NCBI RefSeq assembly: GCF_002051585.1
Contig: NZ_MZGX01000026.1
Location: forward strand, 1-64,000
DNA length: 64,000 nt
DNA from: Ruminiclostridium hungatei
GTDB taxonomy: Bacteria > Bacillota > Clostridia > Acetivibrionales > DSM-1351
Direction: 5' to 3'
Shown here: positions 24,438-32,665 of the stretch, piece by piece
Position numbering within the stretch: the first letter of the stretch is position 1
How the letters are laid out: every line of letters begins with the position of its first letter
The notes under the pieces: generated by a model
Told to the model about the DNA's origin: nothing
Database searches by the model: none
What the model saw: only the letters and a program-made list of their open reading frames with translations
Position numbers and translations under genes: made by a program

Positions 24438-25076
24438 TCAAGCGGGAAGCCGTTTGAAAAATCTGTTGAACAAAACCACCTCCAGGATACTGAAAAGACC
24501 TGAGGTCACCCAGTATATCCCAAGAGTCACAGGTGCTTTTACAAAAAACAGCATGCTCATACCTCCCATCAGCAATAGCTGGGGCCAGCCCATACCGTTT
24601 TGCTTTGCGCCTTTCACAGGTGTATAGGCTGCAATGATGCCGGGAAGCATCTGAATCAGAACAGCAATGACCGGAACTATGTGCAAGGCATCGGGCAGCT
24701 TAAGATTGCTGATCCAGGGAACCAGCACACTGCCTACCTGTATTGGCATGTCAGAAAACACCCTGTATAAGATGTACATAACAGGCAACTGAATCAAAGT
24801 CACAAGGCAGCCTGCCATGCTTTTCATGTTCTCTGCAGAAAGCCTGGCTATTTCCTGCTGCTGTTTTTCCTTGTCCTCGGAATACCTTTGTTTTATTTCC
24901 TCAAGCTTTCCTGAAAACACCTGCTGCTCCGAAATACTTCTTTTCTGCCTTAAGGATAGTGGCAGCAGGCAAAGCCTGATGACCAAGGTGGCAAGAACTA
25001 TGACTATCCCCCAATCACCAATAAGAAAAAACATACGGTTCATGGCAGAATTTAAAAGTTCAAATATGACACTCAT
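24438..25076 (-). CDS. YidC/Oxa1-family membrane protein insertase
   Basis: A 212-residue insertase of the YidC2/SpoIIIJ type, which inserts proteins into the membrane with or without Sec. The family pattern is present: the first core helix IVIVLATLVIRLCLLPLSLRQ, with the conserved Arg in the groove, a cytoplasmic coiled hairpin (SGKLEEIKQRYSEDKEKQQQEIARL), then helices GCLVTLIQLPVMYILYRVF, IVPVIAVLIQMLPGIIA and SMLFFVKAPVTLGIYWVTSGLFSI. There is no N-terminal lipoprotein signal and no basic tail, and it lacks the rnpA/jag neighbourhood of the main copy, so it is probably a second, specialised paralogue. ATG 25076 has a GGAGA site. Confidence 0.85.
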   Translation of the reverse strand: MSVIFELLNSAMNRMFFLIGDWGIVIVLATLVIRLCLLPLSLRQKRSISEQQVFSGKLEEIKQRYSEDKEKQQQEIARLSAENMKSMAGCLVTLIQLPVMYILYRVFSDMPIQVGSVLVPWISNLKLPDALHIVPVIAVLIQMLPGIIAAYTPVKGAKQNGMGWPQLLLMGGMSMLFFVKAPVTLGIYWVTSGLFSILEVVLFNRFFKRLPA

Positions 25077-25158
25077 TTTATCTCCGTTTCTTGAGCCCAA
25101 AAAGGCTTGGGCTTCAAAGTAAAAATTTAACTTTTATATGAGATGACAAGTGGCATAT

Positions 25159-25389
25159 TCAACTGAACCTGTACTTCCTCCAGATTTCAAATTTGTGATA
25201 GCAATTATAATCAACCACTGATAGTTCCCGGAAATACAAGACTATAGTGCTTATACGGCATTTTGCATCTGCATGTCCCAGAAAAGAGCTTACCGGTCTG
25301 AAGCTGTGAACAAAGCTGATGGTCAGCATAAATACAACAAATAAGAATACAAGCATATGCAGCATCTGTACAAGCTCAACCTGAAGCAT
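25159..25389 (-). CDS. Small membrane protein upstream of the YidC-like insertase
   Basis: A 76-residue frame starting at ATG 25389 with a very strong site (GGGAGGTG). The first 30 residues form one membrane helix (MLHMLVFLFVVFMLTISFVH), followed by a cytoplasmic-looking Cys/Tyr-containing tail. It runs in the same direction as the insertase gene 82 bases away. The strong ribosome site argues that at least the N-terminal helix is translated. It could be a substrate or partner of the insertase, but no family is recognised. Confidence 0.45.
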   Translation of the reverse strand: MLQVELVQMLHMLVFLFVVFMLTISFVHSFRPVSSFLGHADAKCRISTIVLYFRELSVVDYNCYHKFEIWRKYRFS

Positions 25390-25424
25390 TTTGTTCACCT
25401 CCCTCAGAAATCAATATATTCTTG

Positions 25425-26213
25425 TTATGGTTTTTTTATCTTGTCAAGCTGGTACATTATCTCACAGCCGTTTTTAACATAGTGCCAGCCACTTGCATTA
25501 GGGTTGTTGTAAGGTTTGCCCTGGGCACCCTCAAACAAATCGTTGATGGTTGCTTTCATATCGTTTATAAAAGCCACGGGCAAAGGCTCATGACTGTGGC
25601 CGTTGCATATGAAGTCAAAATCCTCCTCATATGCAGAAAGAGAATTTAAAATCTCGTAGTACTCAGAAAGATAGGAGGATTCCGGCAACTGCATCCAGAT
25701 ATAATTGCACAGGCCGTCACCTGAAAAGAGAATGCGGTGTTTTCTGTCCAGAATTCCTATGCTTCCCGGAGTATGTCCCCTAAGTGACACTATCTCCAAG
25801 GTATTTTCACCTATGTCAAGCAGGTCTCCCGGCTCGATGAATTCTATCCTTTTGGGCTTTGCCCTGTACCACTCCTCCAGAGCCTCCCTGGACAATACCT
25901 TTACATCGGGCGCATGATTTTCCAGTATATATTTCTTGAACTTGTCATGCTTCCGGTAAATGGGCAGTTCCTTCCTGCTCATATGGATGGCATCAAAATG
26001 ATGTCCCCCGAAAGCGTGATCGATGTGACCATGTGTGCAAACTGCAATTATCGGCTTCCTGGTTATTTCTTCTATTTGACTTTTCAAATCGAAAAAACCA
26101 TAGCCTGAATCCACAACCAGAGCGGAGGTCTTGCCTTCCACAACATATATATTTGTATCCCTGTCCCGCAGCAGCGTGACTCCGGGTTTTATTTCAACCA
26201 CCTTGTAATGCAT
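25425..26213 (-). CDS. MBL-fold metallo-hydrolase
   Basis: A 262-residue metallo-beta-lactamase-fold hydrolase. Metal ligands are seen in CTHGHIDHAFG (HxHxDH), LRGHTPGSIGIL (His), FSGDGL (bridging Asp) and CNGHSHEP (His). This matches glyoxalase II/lactonase-like members. The substrate is unknown; a thioester, lactone or phosphoester are possibilities. ATG 26213 is chosen behind GGAGG. Transcribed toward the YidC-like gene from its own upstream region. Confidence 0.85.
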   Translation of the reverse strand: MHYKVVEIKPGVTLLRDRDTNIYVVEGKTSALVVDSGYGFFDLKSQIEEITRKPIIAVCTHGHIDHAFGGHHFDAIHMSRKELPIYRKHDKFKKYILENHAPDVKVLSREALEEWYRAKPKRIEFIEPGDLLDIGENTLEIVSLRGHTPGSIGILDRKHRILFSGDGLCNYIWMQLPESSYLSEYYEILNSLSAYEEDFDFICNGHSHEPLPVAFINDMKATINDLFEGAQGKPYNNPNASGWHYVKNGCEIMYQLDKIKKP

Positions 26214-26313
26214 GCTCAAATCCTCCATTTATGCTTAATTATACCATTGAACAGGCTTTATTCAACCTTTAAATACTAAATTAAAACTTTGAGGCCTTAT
26301 TTCCGGATACCTC

Positions 26314-27375
26314 CTATAATTGGGGGATATATTGGGTGATTTCCGCATCTTTAAAGCTTCCCATCTGATTATACGCGGCCAGGGCGGAATCAATAAGCTG
26401 GAAGCCCAGGGCAGCTCCAGTCCCCTCTCCCAGCCTCATTTCAAGCTTCAACATGGGCTCCATTTTGAGAGCTTCCATTACCACGTCAAAACCGTGTTCT
26501 GCCGAGCCGTGTGAAGGGAGCATGTATTCCCTGGCTTTGGGCTGTATACAGACAGCAACCAGGGCGGCGGCGGCAGAAATAAAGCCGTCTATCACTACTG
26601 GAATTCCATGTAACGCCGCACCCAGAAAACAGCCTGCCAAGCCTGCGATATCAAAGCCTCCCACCTTTGCCAGCACGTCTATGGGGTCCTCTCTGTCCGG
26701 CCTGTTCAAATCAATCGCTTTTTTTATAACCTGGATTTTATTTATGTACGCCTCTTCCGACAGGCCGGAGCCGTAACCAACAAGTGCCTGGGGCGGAACA
26801 CCGGTCAAAACCGACGAAACCGCACTGCTGGTGGAAGTATTTCCAATGCCCATCTCTCCGGTGCCCAAAAGATTTACACCCTGCTTTTTCAGCTCTCCAA
26901 CCAGGTCAATACCTGTCCCGATGCCTTGAATTGCTTCCTCCCTGGTCATAGCCGGGCCCTTTGCCATATTCCAGGTGCCTCTTCTGATTTTCCTGTTTAT
27001 AATCCGGGAATACGGCAAGTCAGCATCCACTCCAATATCCACTATTTCCAGGCTTGCATTTGCAAGTCTGGAGAACACGTTTATTCCCGTTATTCCACGT
27101 GTAAAATTATAGGTTACCGATGCAGTCACACTTTTGGGGCAGGAGCTTACATTTTCCTCAACCACCCCATTGTCGGCACACATGATTACTATTGACTTTT
27201 TGTCAGCAGCCGGACTTGCGGTGCCGTTTATTCCGGCAAGTTTCACCACAAGCTCCTCAAGCCTTCCCAGGCTCCCAAGAGGCTTGGTCCTGCTGTCCCA
27301 TCTCATTTTTGCGGCCTCCATGGCCGAATTATCAAGTGCCGCAATCCGGCTTATTCCGAATATATCTTCCAGCAT
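26314..27375 (-). CDS. cobT: Nicotinate-nucleotide--dimethylbenzimidazole phosphoribosyltransferase
   Basis: A 353-residue CobT. It transfers ribose phosphate from nicotinate mononucleotide to the lower-ligand base (dimethylbenzimidazole or an analogue), giving the alpha-ribazole phosphate of cobamides. Signature segments: TKPLGSLGRLEELVVKLAGI near the start, MCADNGVVEENVSSCPKSVTA, GEMGIGNTSTSSAV, GFDIAGLAGCFLGAA, PSHGSAEHG and RLGEGTGAAL with the catalytic Glu. ATG 27375 has a TGAGG site. No other cobamide gene is in the window and I see no cobalamin riboswitch upstream, so it may support base remodelling. Confidence 0.95.
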   Translation of the reverse strand: MLEDIFGISRIAALDNSAMEAAKMRWDSRTKPLGSLGRLEELVVKLAGINGTASPAADKKSIVIMCADNGVVEENVSSCPKSVTASVTYNFTRGITGINVFSRLANASLEIVDIGVDADLPYSRIINRKIRRGTWNMAKGPAMTREEAIQGIGTGIDLVGELKKQGVNLLGTGEMGIGNTSTSSAVSSVLTGVPPQALVGYGSGLSEEAYINKIQVIKKAIDLNRPDREDPIDVLAKVGGFDIAGLAGCFLGAALHGIPVVIDGFISAAAALVAVCIQPKAREYMLPSHGSAEHGFDVVMEALKMEPMLKLEMRLGEGTGAALGFQLIDSALAAYNQMGSFKDAEITQYIPQL

Positions 27376-27488
27376 AAAAACCTCACTTATACGGTAATAC
27401 CCCTTCATTTAATAAAATTCTCATGATTTATCATAACAAATATTATAACATTATACCATCAAAACAGCCTCCTGCAAAAAACAGAATT

Positions 27489-27671
27489 TTATTTTTTTCC
27501 TCTGATCAGCTTAATAGTACCCCAGCCCAGCAGCAGGTAAATTATAATGACCACCGCCAGGGTCAAAAGCCTTTCTCTTGCCGTACCGTCTGCAAACAAT
27601 ACGGGGCCCAGGCCGAAAAAGGTCACAAGAATGAAGGCTGCCACAATAAAAATGTAAAGTATCGTTTTCAT
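27489..27671 (-). CDS. Small two-helix membrane protein
   Basis: A 60-residue protein with two membrane helices (ILYIFIVAAFILVTFFGLGPVLF and LLTLAVVIIIYLLLGWGTIKLI) joined by the short loop ADGTARER and ending in basic residues. ATG 27671 has a strong GGGAGGTG site. Similar short proteins with the FFGLGPV...DG motif occur in Clostridia as uncharacterised families. No function is known. Divergent from tmcAL. Confidence 0.75.
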   Translation of the reverse strand: MKTILYIFIVAAFILVTFFGLGPVLFADGTARERLLTLAVVIIIYLLLGWGTIKLIRGKK

Positions 27672-27833
27672 ATCCACCTCCCAATAAATTAAAAAATTAT
27701 AGTTCTGTATTAGTCATGCCGGATATGAATATTTTTATCCTTGCTATCGCCTTTCATTTAAGAATTTTATATGTATAATAAGAATATGGCAGTTCACTAT
27801 GTATCTGTAATTATATTCAACCCGGAGGTTATG

Positions 27834-29090
27834 ATGAAAGTTCTTGGCATAGTTGTTGAATACAATCCTTTTCATAACGGACATATATATCATATGGAAA
27901 AGTCAAGGGAAATAACAGGCTGTGACGCTGTGGTCTGCGTCATGAGCGGCAATTTTATCCAGCGGGGAGAACCTGCGTTTCTGAATAAAACCGCCCGTGC
28001 AGAAATCGCCCTGAACTGCGGGGCCGACCTTGTGCTTGAGCTGCCCCACCCCTATGCCATGGCAAGTGCCGAATCCTTTGCCTTTGGGGCTGTAAAGCTG
28101 CTTGAAGCCACAGGTATTACCGATAGCCTTTGCTTTGGAAGTGAACACGGGGATATAAGCGCTCTGCAATACATTGCCGGCATTCTGGCAGAAGAGCCCG
28201 AAGAATATAAAAAAGAGCTTAAAAAACAGCTAAGCCTTGGCCTTGCCTATCCTGTATGCAGGCAGAAGGCACTGTATAATTTTTTGGAGACTGAAAATAA
28301 AAAGGATAATATGTCTGCCCTGTCCCAACTGCTTGAAACCTCAAACAACATATTGGGAATTGAGTACCTTAAGGCTTTGAAAAGACTTGACAGCTCAATC
28401 AGGCCTTATACCATAGCAAGAGTGTCCAACAGCTACAATTCTTCTGAACTGACCGGGCCGGTCTCCAGTGCCACAGCCATAAGGAACAGTATACAATCCG
28501 GCCTCAGTGAAGAAGCTGCGGTGACTGTCCCGCCATATTCCAGGGCGGTTATTGAGCGTGAATTTGCAGCAGGGAGAGGCCCCAACGGATTAAAGCAGTT
28601 TGAAAACATAATTCTTAGCCTGTTAAGATGGATGAAACCGGCACAACTGCGTGAATTGCCCGATGTTTCCGAGGGACTGGAATACAGGCTGAAAAATGCA
28701 GGGGAGCTTTCGGGCACAATTGAGGAGCTGATAAAGAACATCTGTACCAGAAGGTATGCCCAAACCCGCATACAGAGAATCCTTTTTTCCATGCTGACAG
28801 GCCTTACAAGAAGAGACACCGAGCTTTTTATGGAGTATGGAGGCCCCCAGTATGCCAGAATCCTTGGCTTTAACCACACCGGCCGCACTCTGCTTTCAAA
28901 AATGAAGAAAAATTCCTCCCTTCCCATAATCACCAAGACTGCAGATTTCAAGACCTCCTGCAACAGTCTGCTGGTCAGAATGCTGGAACTTGAGGCCCAG
29001 GCTACCGACATGTATGTGCTTGGATATAAAAATCCGGCCTTCAGGAAGGCCGGACAGGAGTTCACACAAAATGTGACGGTAATTAAATAA
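27834..29090 (+). CDS. tmcAL: tRNA(Met) cytidine acetate ligase TmcAL
   Basis: A 418-residue enzyme that uses acetate and ATP to make N4-acetylcytidine at the wobble base of elongator tRNA-Met (family formerly YlbM). The nucleotidyltransferase signature EYNPFHNGHIYH (HxGH), MSGNFIQRGEPA, and the SSATAIRNSI segment, equivalent to the second ATP motif, are present. The C-terminal helical tRNA-binding half (FMEYGGPQYARILGFNHTG) is complete. ATG 27834 is favoured over ATG 27831 by spacing from GGAGG. In other Firmicutes tmcAL is isolated from other tRNA genes, as it is here. Confidence 0.95.
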   Translation: MKVLGIVVEYNPFHNGHIYHMEKSREITGCDAVVCVMSGNFIQRGEPAFLNKTARAEIALNCGADLVLELPHPYAMASAESFAFGAVKLLEATGITDSLCFGSEHGDISALQYIAGILAEEPEEYKKELKKQLSLGLAYPVCRQKALYNFLETENKKDNMSALSQLLETSNNILGIEYLKALKRLDSSIRPYTIARVSNSYNSSELTGPVSSATAIRNSIQSGLSEEAAVTVPPYSRAVIEREFAAGRGPNGLKQFENIILSLLRWMKPAQLRELPDVSEGLEYRLKNAGELSGTIEELIKNICTRRYAQTRIQRILFSMLTGLTRRDTELFMEYGGPQYARILGFNHTGRTLLSKMKKNSSLPIITKTADFKTSCNSLLVRMLELEAQATDMYVLGYKNPAFRKAGQEFTQNVTVIK

Positions 29091-29130
29091 AATAATTTTT
29101 AAAAATATTCAGTATTATCTTATCAAGAAA

Positions 29131-30798
29131 TTAAATTTCCATGATTATTGGAAGTATCATCGGCTTGCGCTTTGTCTTTTCATAAATGCAATCCTTCAGG
29201 GCTTCACGGATTGCAGTCTTCCTGATGGACCAGTCTCCGTGATTTTTGCCGTCGCACTTGTAGGCGGCTTGCTTGGCTATATCCTTAAGCTGTTCCATAA
29301 GATCCTCGGACTCACGGACATAAACAAACCCTCTCGAGATAATGTCCGGGCCTGCCACAACATTTCCGGTATCACCTTCAATAGTTATTACTACGACTAT
29401 CAAACCGTCCTGCGAAAGATGCTTTCTGTCCCTCAGAACCACATTGCCCACGTCACCTACACCAAGTCCGTCTACAAGTACCTTTCCGGCTGTGACACTT
29501 CCGTTTATCTTTGCTGAATCAGCAGTAAGCTCCAGAACTTTTCCTATATCCAGAATAAATATATCTTCCTTGTTCATACCCATTTTAATCGCCAGGTCGG
29601 CATGCTGCCTCAAATGCCTGTGTTCACCGTGGACAGGCATAAAGAATTTAGGGGTTACCAGGCAGTGTATAAGCTTTATTTCCTCCTGGCAGGCATGGCC
29701 TGAAACGTGGGTATCGGCCAGTGCTTCATATATGACATTTGCTCCCTTTTTAAAGAGCTCGTTTATAACCTTGGATATGAGCTTCTCATTTCCCGGTATT
29801 GGTGAAGCTGATATTATTACAGTATCTCCCGGTACAATTTCCACCTTCTTGTGTTCTGAGAAGGTTATCCTTGTCAAGGCCGACATGGGCTCACCCTGAC
29901 TGCCGGTGGTAATAATGACAAGCTTGTCATGGGGAACCTTATCCATGTTTTCCATGTCCACCAGGACACCCTCGGGAACATTCAGATATCCCAGTTCCAT
30001 TGCAACATTTACCACGTTAATCATACTTCTGCCGATTACCGTTACTTTTCTTCCAAATTTTACAGCAGCATTGAATATCTGCTGTACACGGTGCACATTT
30101 GAAGCAAAGGTCGCCACAAGTATCCTGCTTCTGCAGTTCATGAATATCTCATTGAAGGTATCCCCCACAGTGCGTTCAGACATTGTATAGCCTTCATTTT
30201 CAACATTTGTACTGTCACACATAAGCAGCAGGACGCCCTTTTTCCCCAGTTCGGCCAATCTTGCCAGATCCATGGGCGCGCCTTCAATAGGTGTGTAATC
30301 GATTTTAAAGTCTCCGGTGTGAATAACAATCCCCACGGGTGTAAACAGTGCCAGGCAAACCGAATCAGCTATGCTGTGGGTTGCCCTGATAAATTCTATT
30401 TTAAAAGCTCCCAGTTCTATTGTCTGTCCCGGCTGAACAGTCTGAAGATGCACCTGATCTGCAAGTCCATGCTCCTCAAGCTTGTATTTTACAAGGCCCA
30501 GGGTCAGTTTGGTCCCGTAGATAGGCACATTCAGCTCTCTCAGTACATATGGTAAAGCCCCGATGTGGTCTTCATGACCGTGGGTAAGCACAATGGCCTT
30601 TACCCTTTCCTTATTTTTAATCAAATAGCTGACATCAGGTATAACCAGGTCAATACCCAGCATTTCATCCTCTGGAAATGAAAGTCCGCAATCTACAACC
30701 ACGATATCATCACCATATTCAAAAGCGGTAATGTTCTTGCCTATTTCCTGCAAACCACCCAGTGGTATTATCTTTAATTTCTTTTTACTTTTTGACAC
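29131..30798 (-). CDS. rnj: Ribonuclease J
   Basis: A 555-residue RNase J, a 5'-3' exonuclease and endonuclease central to RNA turnover in Firmicutes. The beta-lactamase core has LTHGHEDHIGALPYVL (motif 2), HSIADSV, IHTGDFKID and CDSTN. The beta-CASP part has FASNVHRVQQI, GRSM, TGSQGEPMSAL and the HVSGHA motif. A C-terminal domain of about 100 residues follows (GFVYVRESEDL...RKRPM-like end). GTG start behind GGAGG. Only one copy is seen here; a paralogue may exist elsewhere. Confidence 0.96.
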   Translation of the reverse strand: MSKSKKKLKIIPLGGLQEIGKNITAFEYGDDIVVVDCGLSFPEDEMLGIDLVIPDVSYLIKNKERVKAIVLTHGHEDHIGALPYVLRELNVPIYGTKLTLGLVKYKLEEHGLADQVHLQTVQPGQTIELGAFKIEFIRATHSIADSVCLALFTPVGIVIHTGDFKIDYTPIEGAPMDLARLAELGKKGVLLLMCDSTNVENEGYTMSERTVGDTFNEIFMNCRSRILVATFASNVHRVQQIFNAAVKFGRKVTVIGRSMINVVNVAMELGYLNVPEGVLVDMENMDKVPHDKLVIITTGSQGEPMSALTRITFSEHKKVEIVPGDTVIISASPIPGNEKLISKVINELFKKGANVIYEALADTHVSGHACQEEIKLIHCLVTPKFFMPVHGEHRHLRQHADLAIKMGMNKEDIFILDIGKVLELTADSAKINGSVTAGKVLVDGLGVGDVGNVVLRDRKHLSQDGLIVVVITIEGDTGNVVAGPDIISRGFVYVRESEDLMEQLKDIAKQAAYKCDGKNHGDWSIRKTAIREALKDCIYEKTKRKPMILPIIMEI

Positions 30799-30844
30799 AA
30801 TTAATCCTCCAATTTAAGTGTATAAACTAATCTCATAAAGGGAT

Positions 30845-32029
30845 CTACTCCCCCCGGCTCTTATATTGCGATATAACGCGCACGTATTCCTTCAGCATGG
30901 CATCAGTAATACTATCCCAATTATAAAGCTCCTGTACTTTTTGAATTGCCTTTGCGCTAATGCTTTCCGATAATACTGTATCCTTCAGCAGCTCTAAAAT
31001 ACTATCAGCCAGCGAGTTGGAATTTTCACTGAAAAATTTCATTCCATCCTCACGGTGATTTACTATTTCACTTAGCCCTCCAACATCAGAAACAACGACA
31101 GGAATGCCTGCAACCATCCCTTCCAGTGCAACAATGCCAAAAGGCTCATAGGTGCTGGGAAAAACAGCAATATTGGAACATTTATAGAGTTTTAACAATA
31201 CCTCCTCACTTACAAAGCCGGTAAAATATACTTTATGAAGGATATCCAGCTCACGGCTAAGCTCTATTAGATTATTTAAACACGGTCCTTTGCCCGCAAT
31301 TACAAACTTAACATCATTATAGTTGCATAAAATCTTCGGTATGGCATTTAACAAAACATGTACTCCCTTTTCATTCACTAGTCTTCCCACAAAGAATACT
31401 ATTTTTTCATTACTGGAGGCATAATTTTGTCTGAAAGCAAGGTCTGACGGTATATTGTCAAACTTTTTCAAATTCACTCCGTTTTGGATGATTTTAAGTT
31501 TAGCTGCATCAGCATTGTATACGGCTAACAATTCCTTATACATATATTCGCTGTTGACAACCAGACTGTCGGATTCCTTTATCAGCCATCTCTCGATACT
31601 ATTTATTGTTCTCTGCAAGTCATTATGTATTCCGCAATTTCTTCCATATTCGGTGGCATGTATGGTTGTAATCAGCGGAAGCGAAAAAGTCACCTTTAAT
31701 ACTCTGGAAGCATACGCCACCAGCCAATCATGCCCGTGTATCAAGTCAAAGCCTGTTTTATCCGCAAGCTTCACTGCATATTCCAGCATGGCAAAATTCA
31801 ACTGCATTACCCATTCTACAAAATTGTTTGAAGCATTATTATATACATGTACCCTATGCACTATTACATATTTATCTTTTTCAAATTCCTCGGTTCCCGG
31901 TTCCCAACAGGTAACAACATGAACCTCGTTGCCATATTTAGCCAGATTCTGAGCTAAATCATAAACTACTCGGGAAATACCTCCAATTATTCTTGGCGGG
32001 TATTCCCAAGACAGCATTAAAATTTTCAT
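30845..32029 (-). CDS. GT4-family glycosyltransferase (glycogen-synthase-like)
   Basis: A 394-residue GT-B enzyme of family GT4. The N-terminal MKILMLSWEYPPRIIGGISRVVYDLA and DLIHGHDWLVAY segments and the C-terminal E-x7-E motif (YEPFGIVALE), with KGVHVLLNAIPKI and VVSDVGGLSEIV, are diagnostic. The opening WEYPP...GG matches bacterial GT4 enzymes annotated as glycogen or starch synthases, but mannosyl- or other transferases share it. A promoter is seen about 80 bases upstream. Monocistronic. Confidence 0.85.
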   Translation of the reverse strand: MKILMLSWEYPPRIIGGISRVVYDLAQNLAKYGNEVHVVTCWEPGTEEFEKDKYVIVHRVHVYNNASNNFVEWVMQLNFAMLEYAVKLADKTGFDLIHGHDWLVAYASRVLKVTFSLPLITTIHATEYGRNCGIHNDLQRTINSIERWLIKESDSLVVNSEYMYKELLAVYNADAAKLKIIQNGVNLKKFDNIPSDLAFRQNYASSNEKIVFFVGRLVNEKGVHVLLNAIPKILCNYNDVKFVIAGKGPCLNNLIELSRELDILHKVYFTGFVSEEVLLKLYKCSNIAVFPSTYEPFGIVALEGMVAGIPVVVSDVGGLSEIVNHREDGMKFFSENSNSLADSILELLKDTVLSESISAKAIQKVQELYNWDSITDAMLKEYVRVISQYKSRGE

Positions 32030-32110
32030 AACACTTCCTCAGTTTTCAGTGAAGAGTAGTTTTAAGAGATTAGGTTTACTGTTATACATAATATTACAAT
32101 TACATTTTTT

Positions 32111-32139
32111 ATTCTATCATACTGATATGGCTTTTTCAA
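32111..32139 (-). promoter_or_regulatory. Promoter of the GT4 glycosyltransferase
   Basis: On the minus strand TTGAAA (32134-32139), a 17-base spacer and TAGAAT (32111-32116), 82 bases before the start codon. The rest of 32140-32430 holds only the two hairpins listed separately. Confidence 0.65.
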
Positions 32140-32273
32140 AAAAACATTTATTACAATTACTATTCCCCATCAATTTTAATTATGTATTGACACATATTAC
32201 ATTTGAATTTATAATGATACTACTATTAAACATGATCTCTTTTGTTTTACCCGGACGTTAAACAAGAAGACGT

Positions 32274-32307
32274 ACAAAAAGCAGAGGTTTCTACTTCTGC
32301 TTTTTGT
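32274..32307. terminator. Isolated hairpin with A and T flanks
   Basis: ACAAAAAGCAGA and TCTGCTTTTTGT pair perfectly around a ten-base loop. It has terminator form on both strands, yet no gene ends immediately beside it; it may back up the tRNA-Gln terminator on the minus strand. Confidence 0.65.
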
Positions 32308-32396
32308 ATTTGTGTCATAATCTATAACGTCAGCTATTATATTCCACAAATTCAAAAGCATATTCAAGCAACTTCAAGTCCGCATACAGATTGCAT

Positions 32397-32433
32397 AAAA
32401 AAAGTATTTCAATCTTGGGAATTGAAATACTTT
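32397..32433 (-). terminator. Rho-independent terminator after tRNA-Gln
   Basis: On the minus strand AAAGTATTTCAAT and ATTGAAATACTTT form the stem, ending in a T run. It begins right after the tRNA 3' end. Confidence 0.9.
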
Positions 32434-32507
32434 TGGCTGCGGGTTAAGGATTTGAACCCTAACAAACTGAGCCAGAGTCAGTCGTGCTACCGTTACACAA
32501 ACCCGCA
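32434..32507 (-). tRNA. tRNA-Gln (CTG)
   Basis: Seventy-four bases. The acceptor TGCGGGT pairs with ACCCGCA, followed by G and an encoded CCA. The anticodon stem ACTGA/TCAGT encloses CTCTGGC, giving anticodon CTG. T arm GGTTCAAATCC. Single-gene transcript with its own terminator. Confidence 0.95.
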
Positions 32508-32665
32508 ACGTCTCTCGGACAAAAAGTATTTTAGCATGCTCAAATACTTATGTCAATACATTTTAGAAATTATATTTTTTATTTTTGCTTTTTGACTGAT
32601 TTTACTCTCAATACCCTTCAACTATTGTACGGTATACTTCAAGAATACAGCCGTATGAAAGCATA

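Noticed and set aside
26229-27833. Cobalamin riboswitch for cobT
   Set aside because: No B12-box or conserved aptamer segments are visible upstream of cobT.
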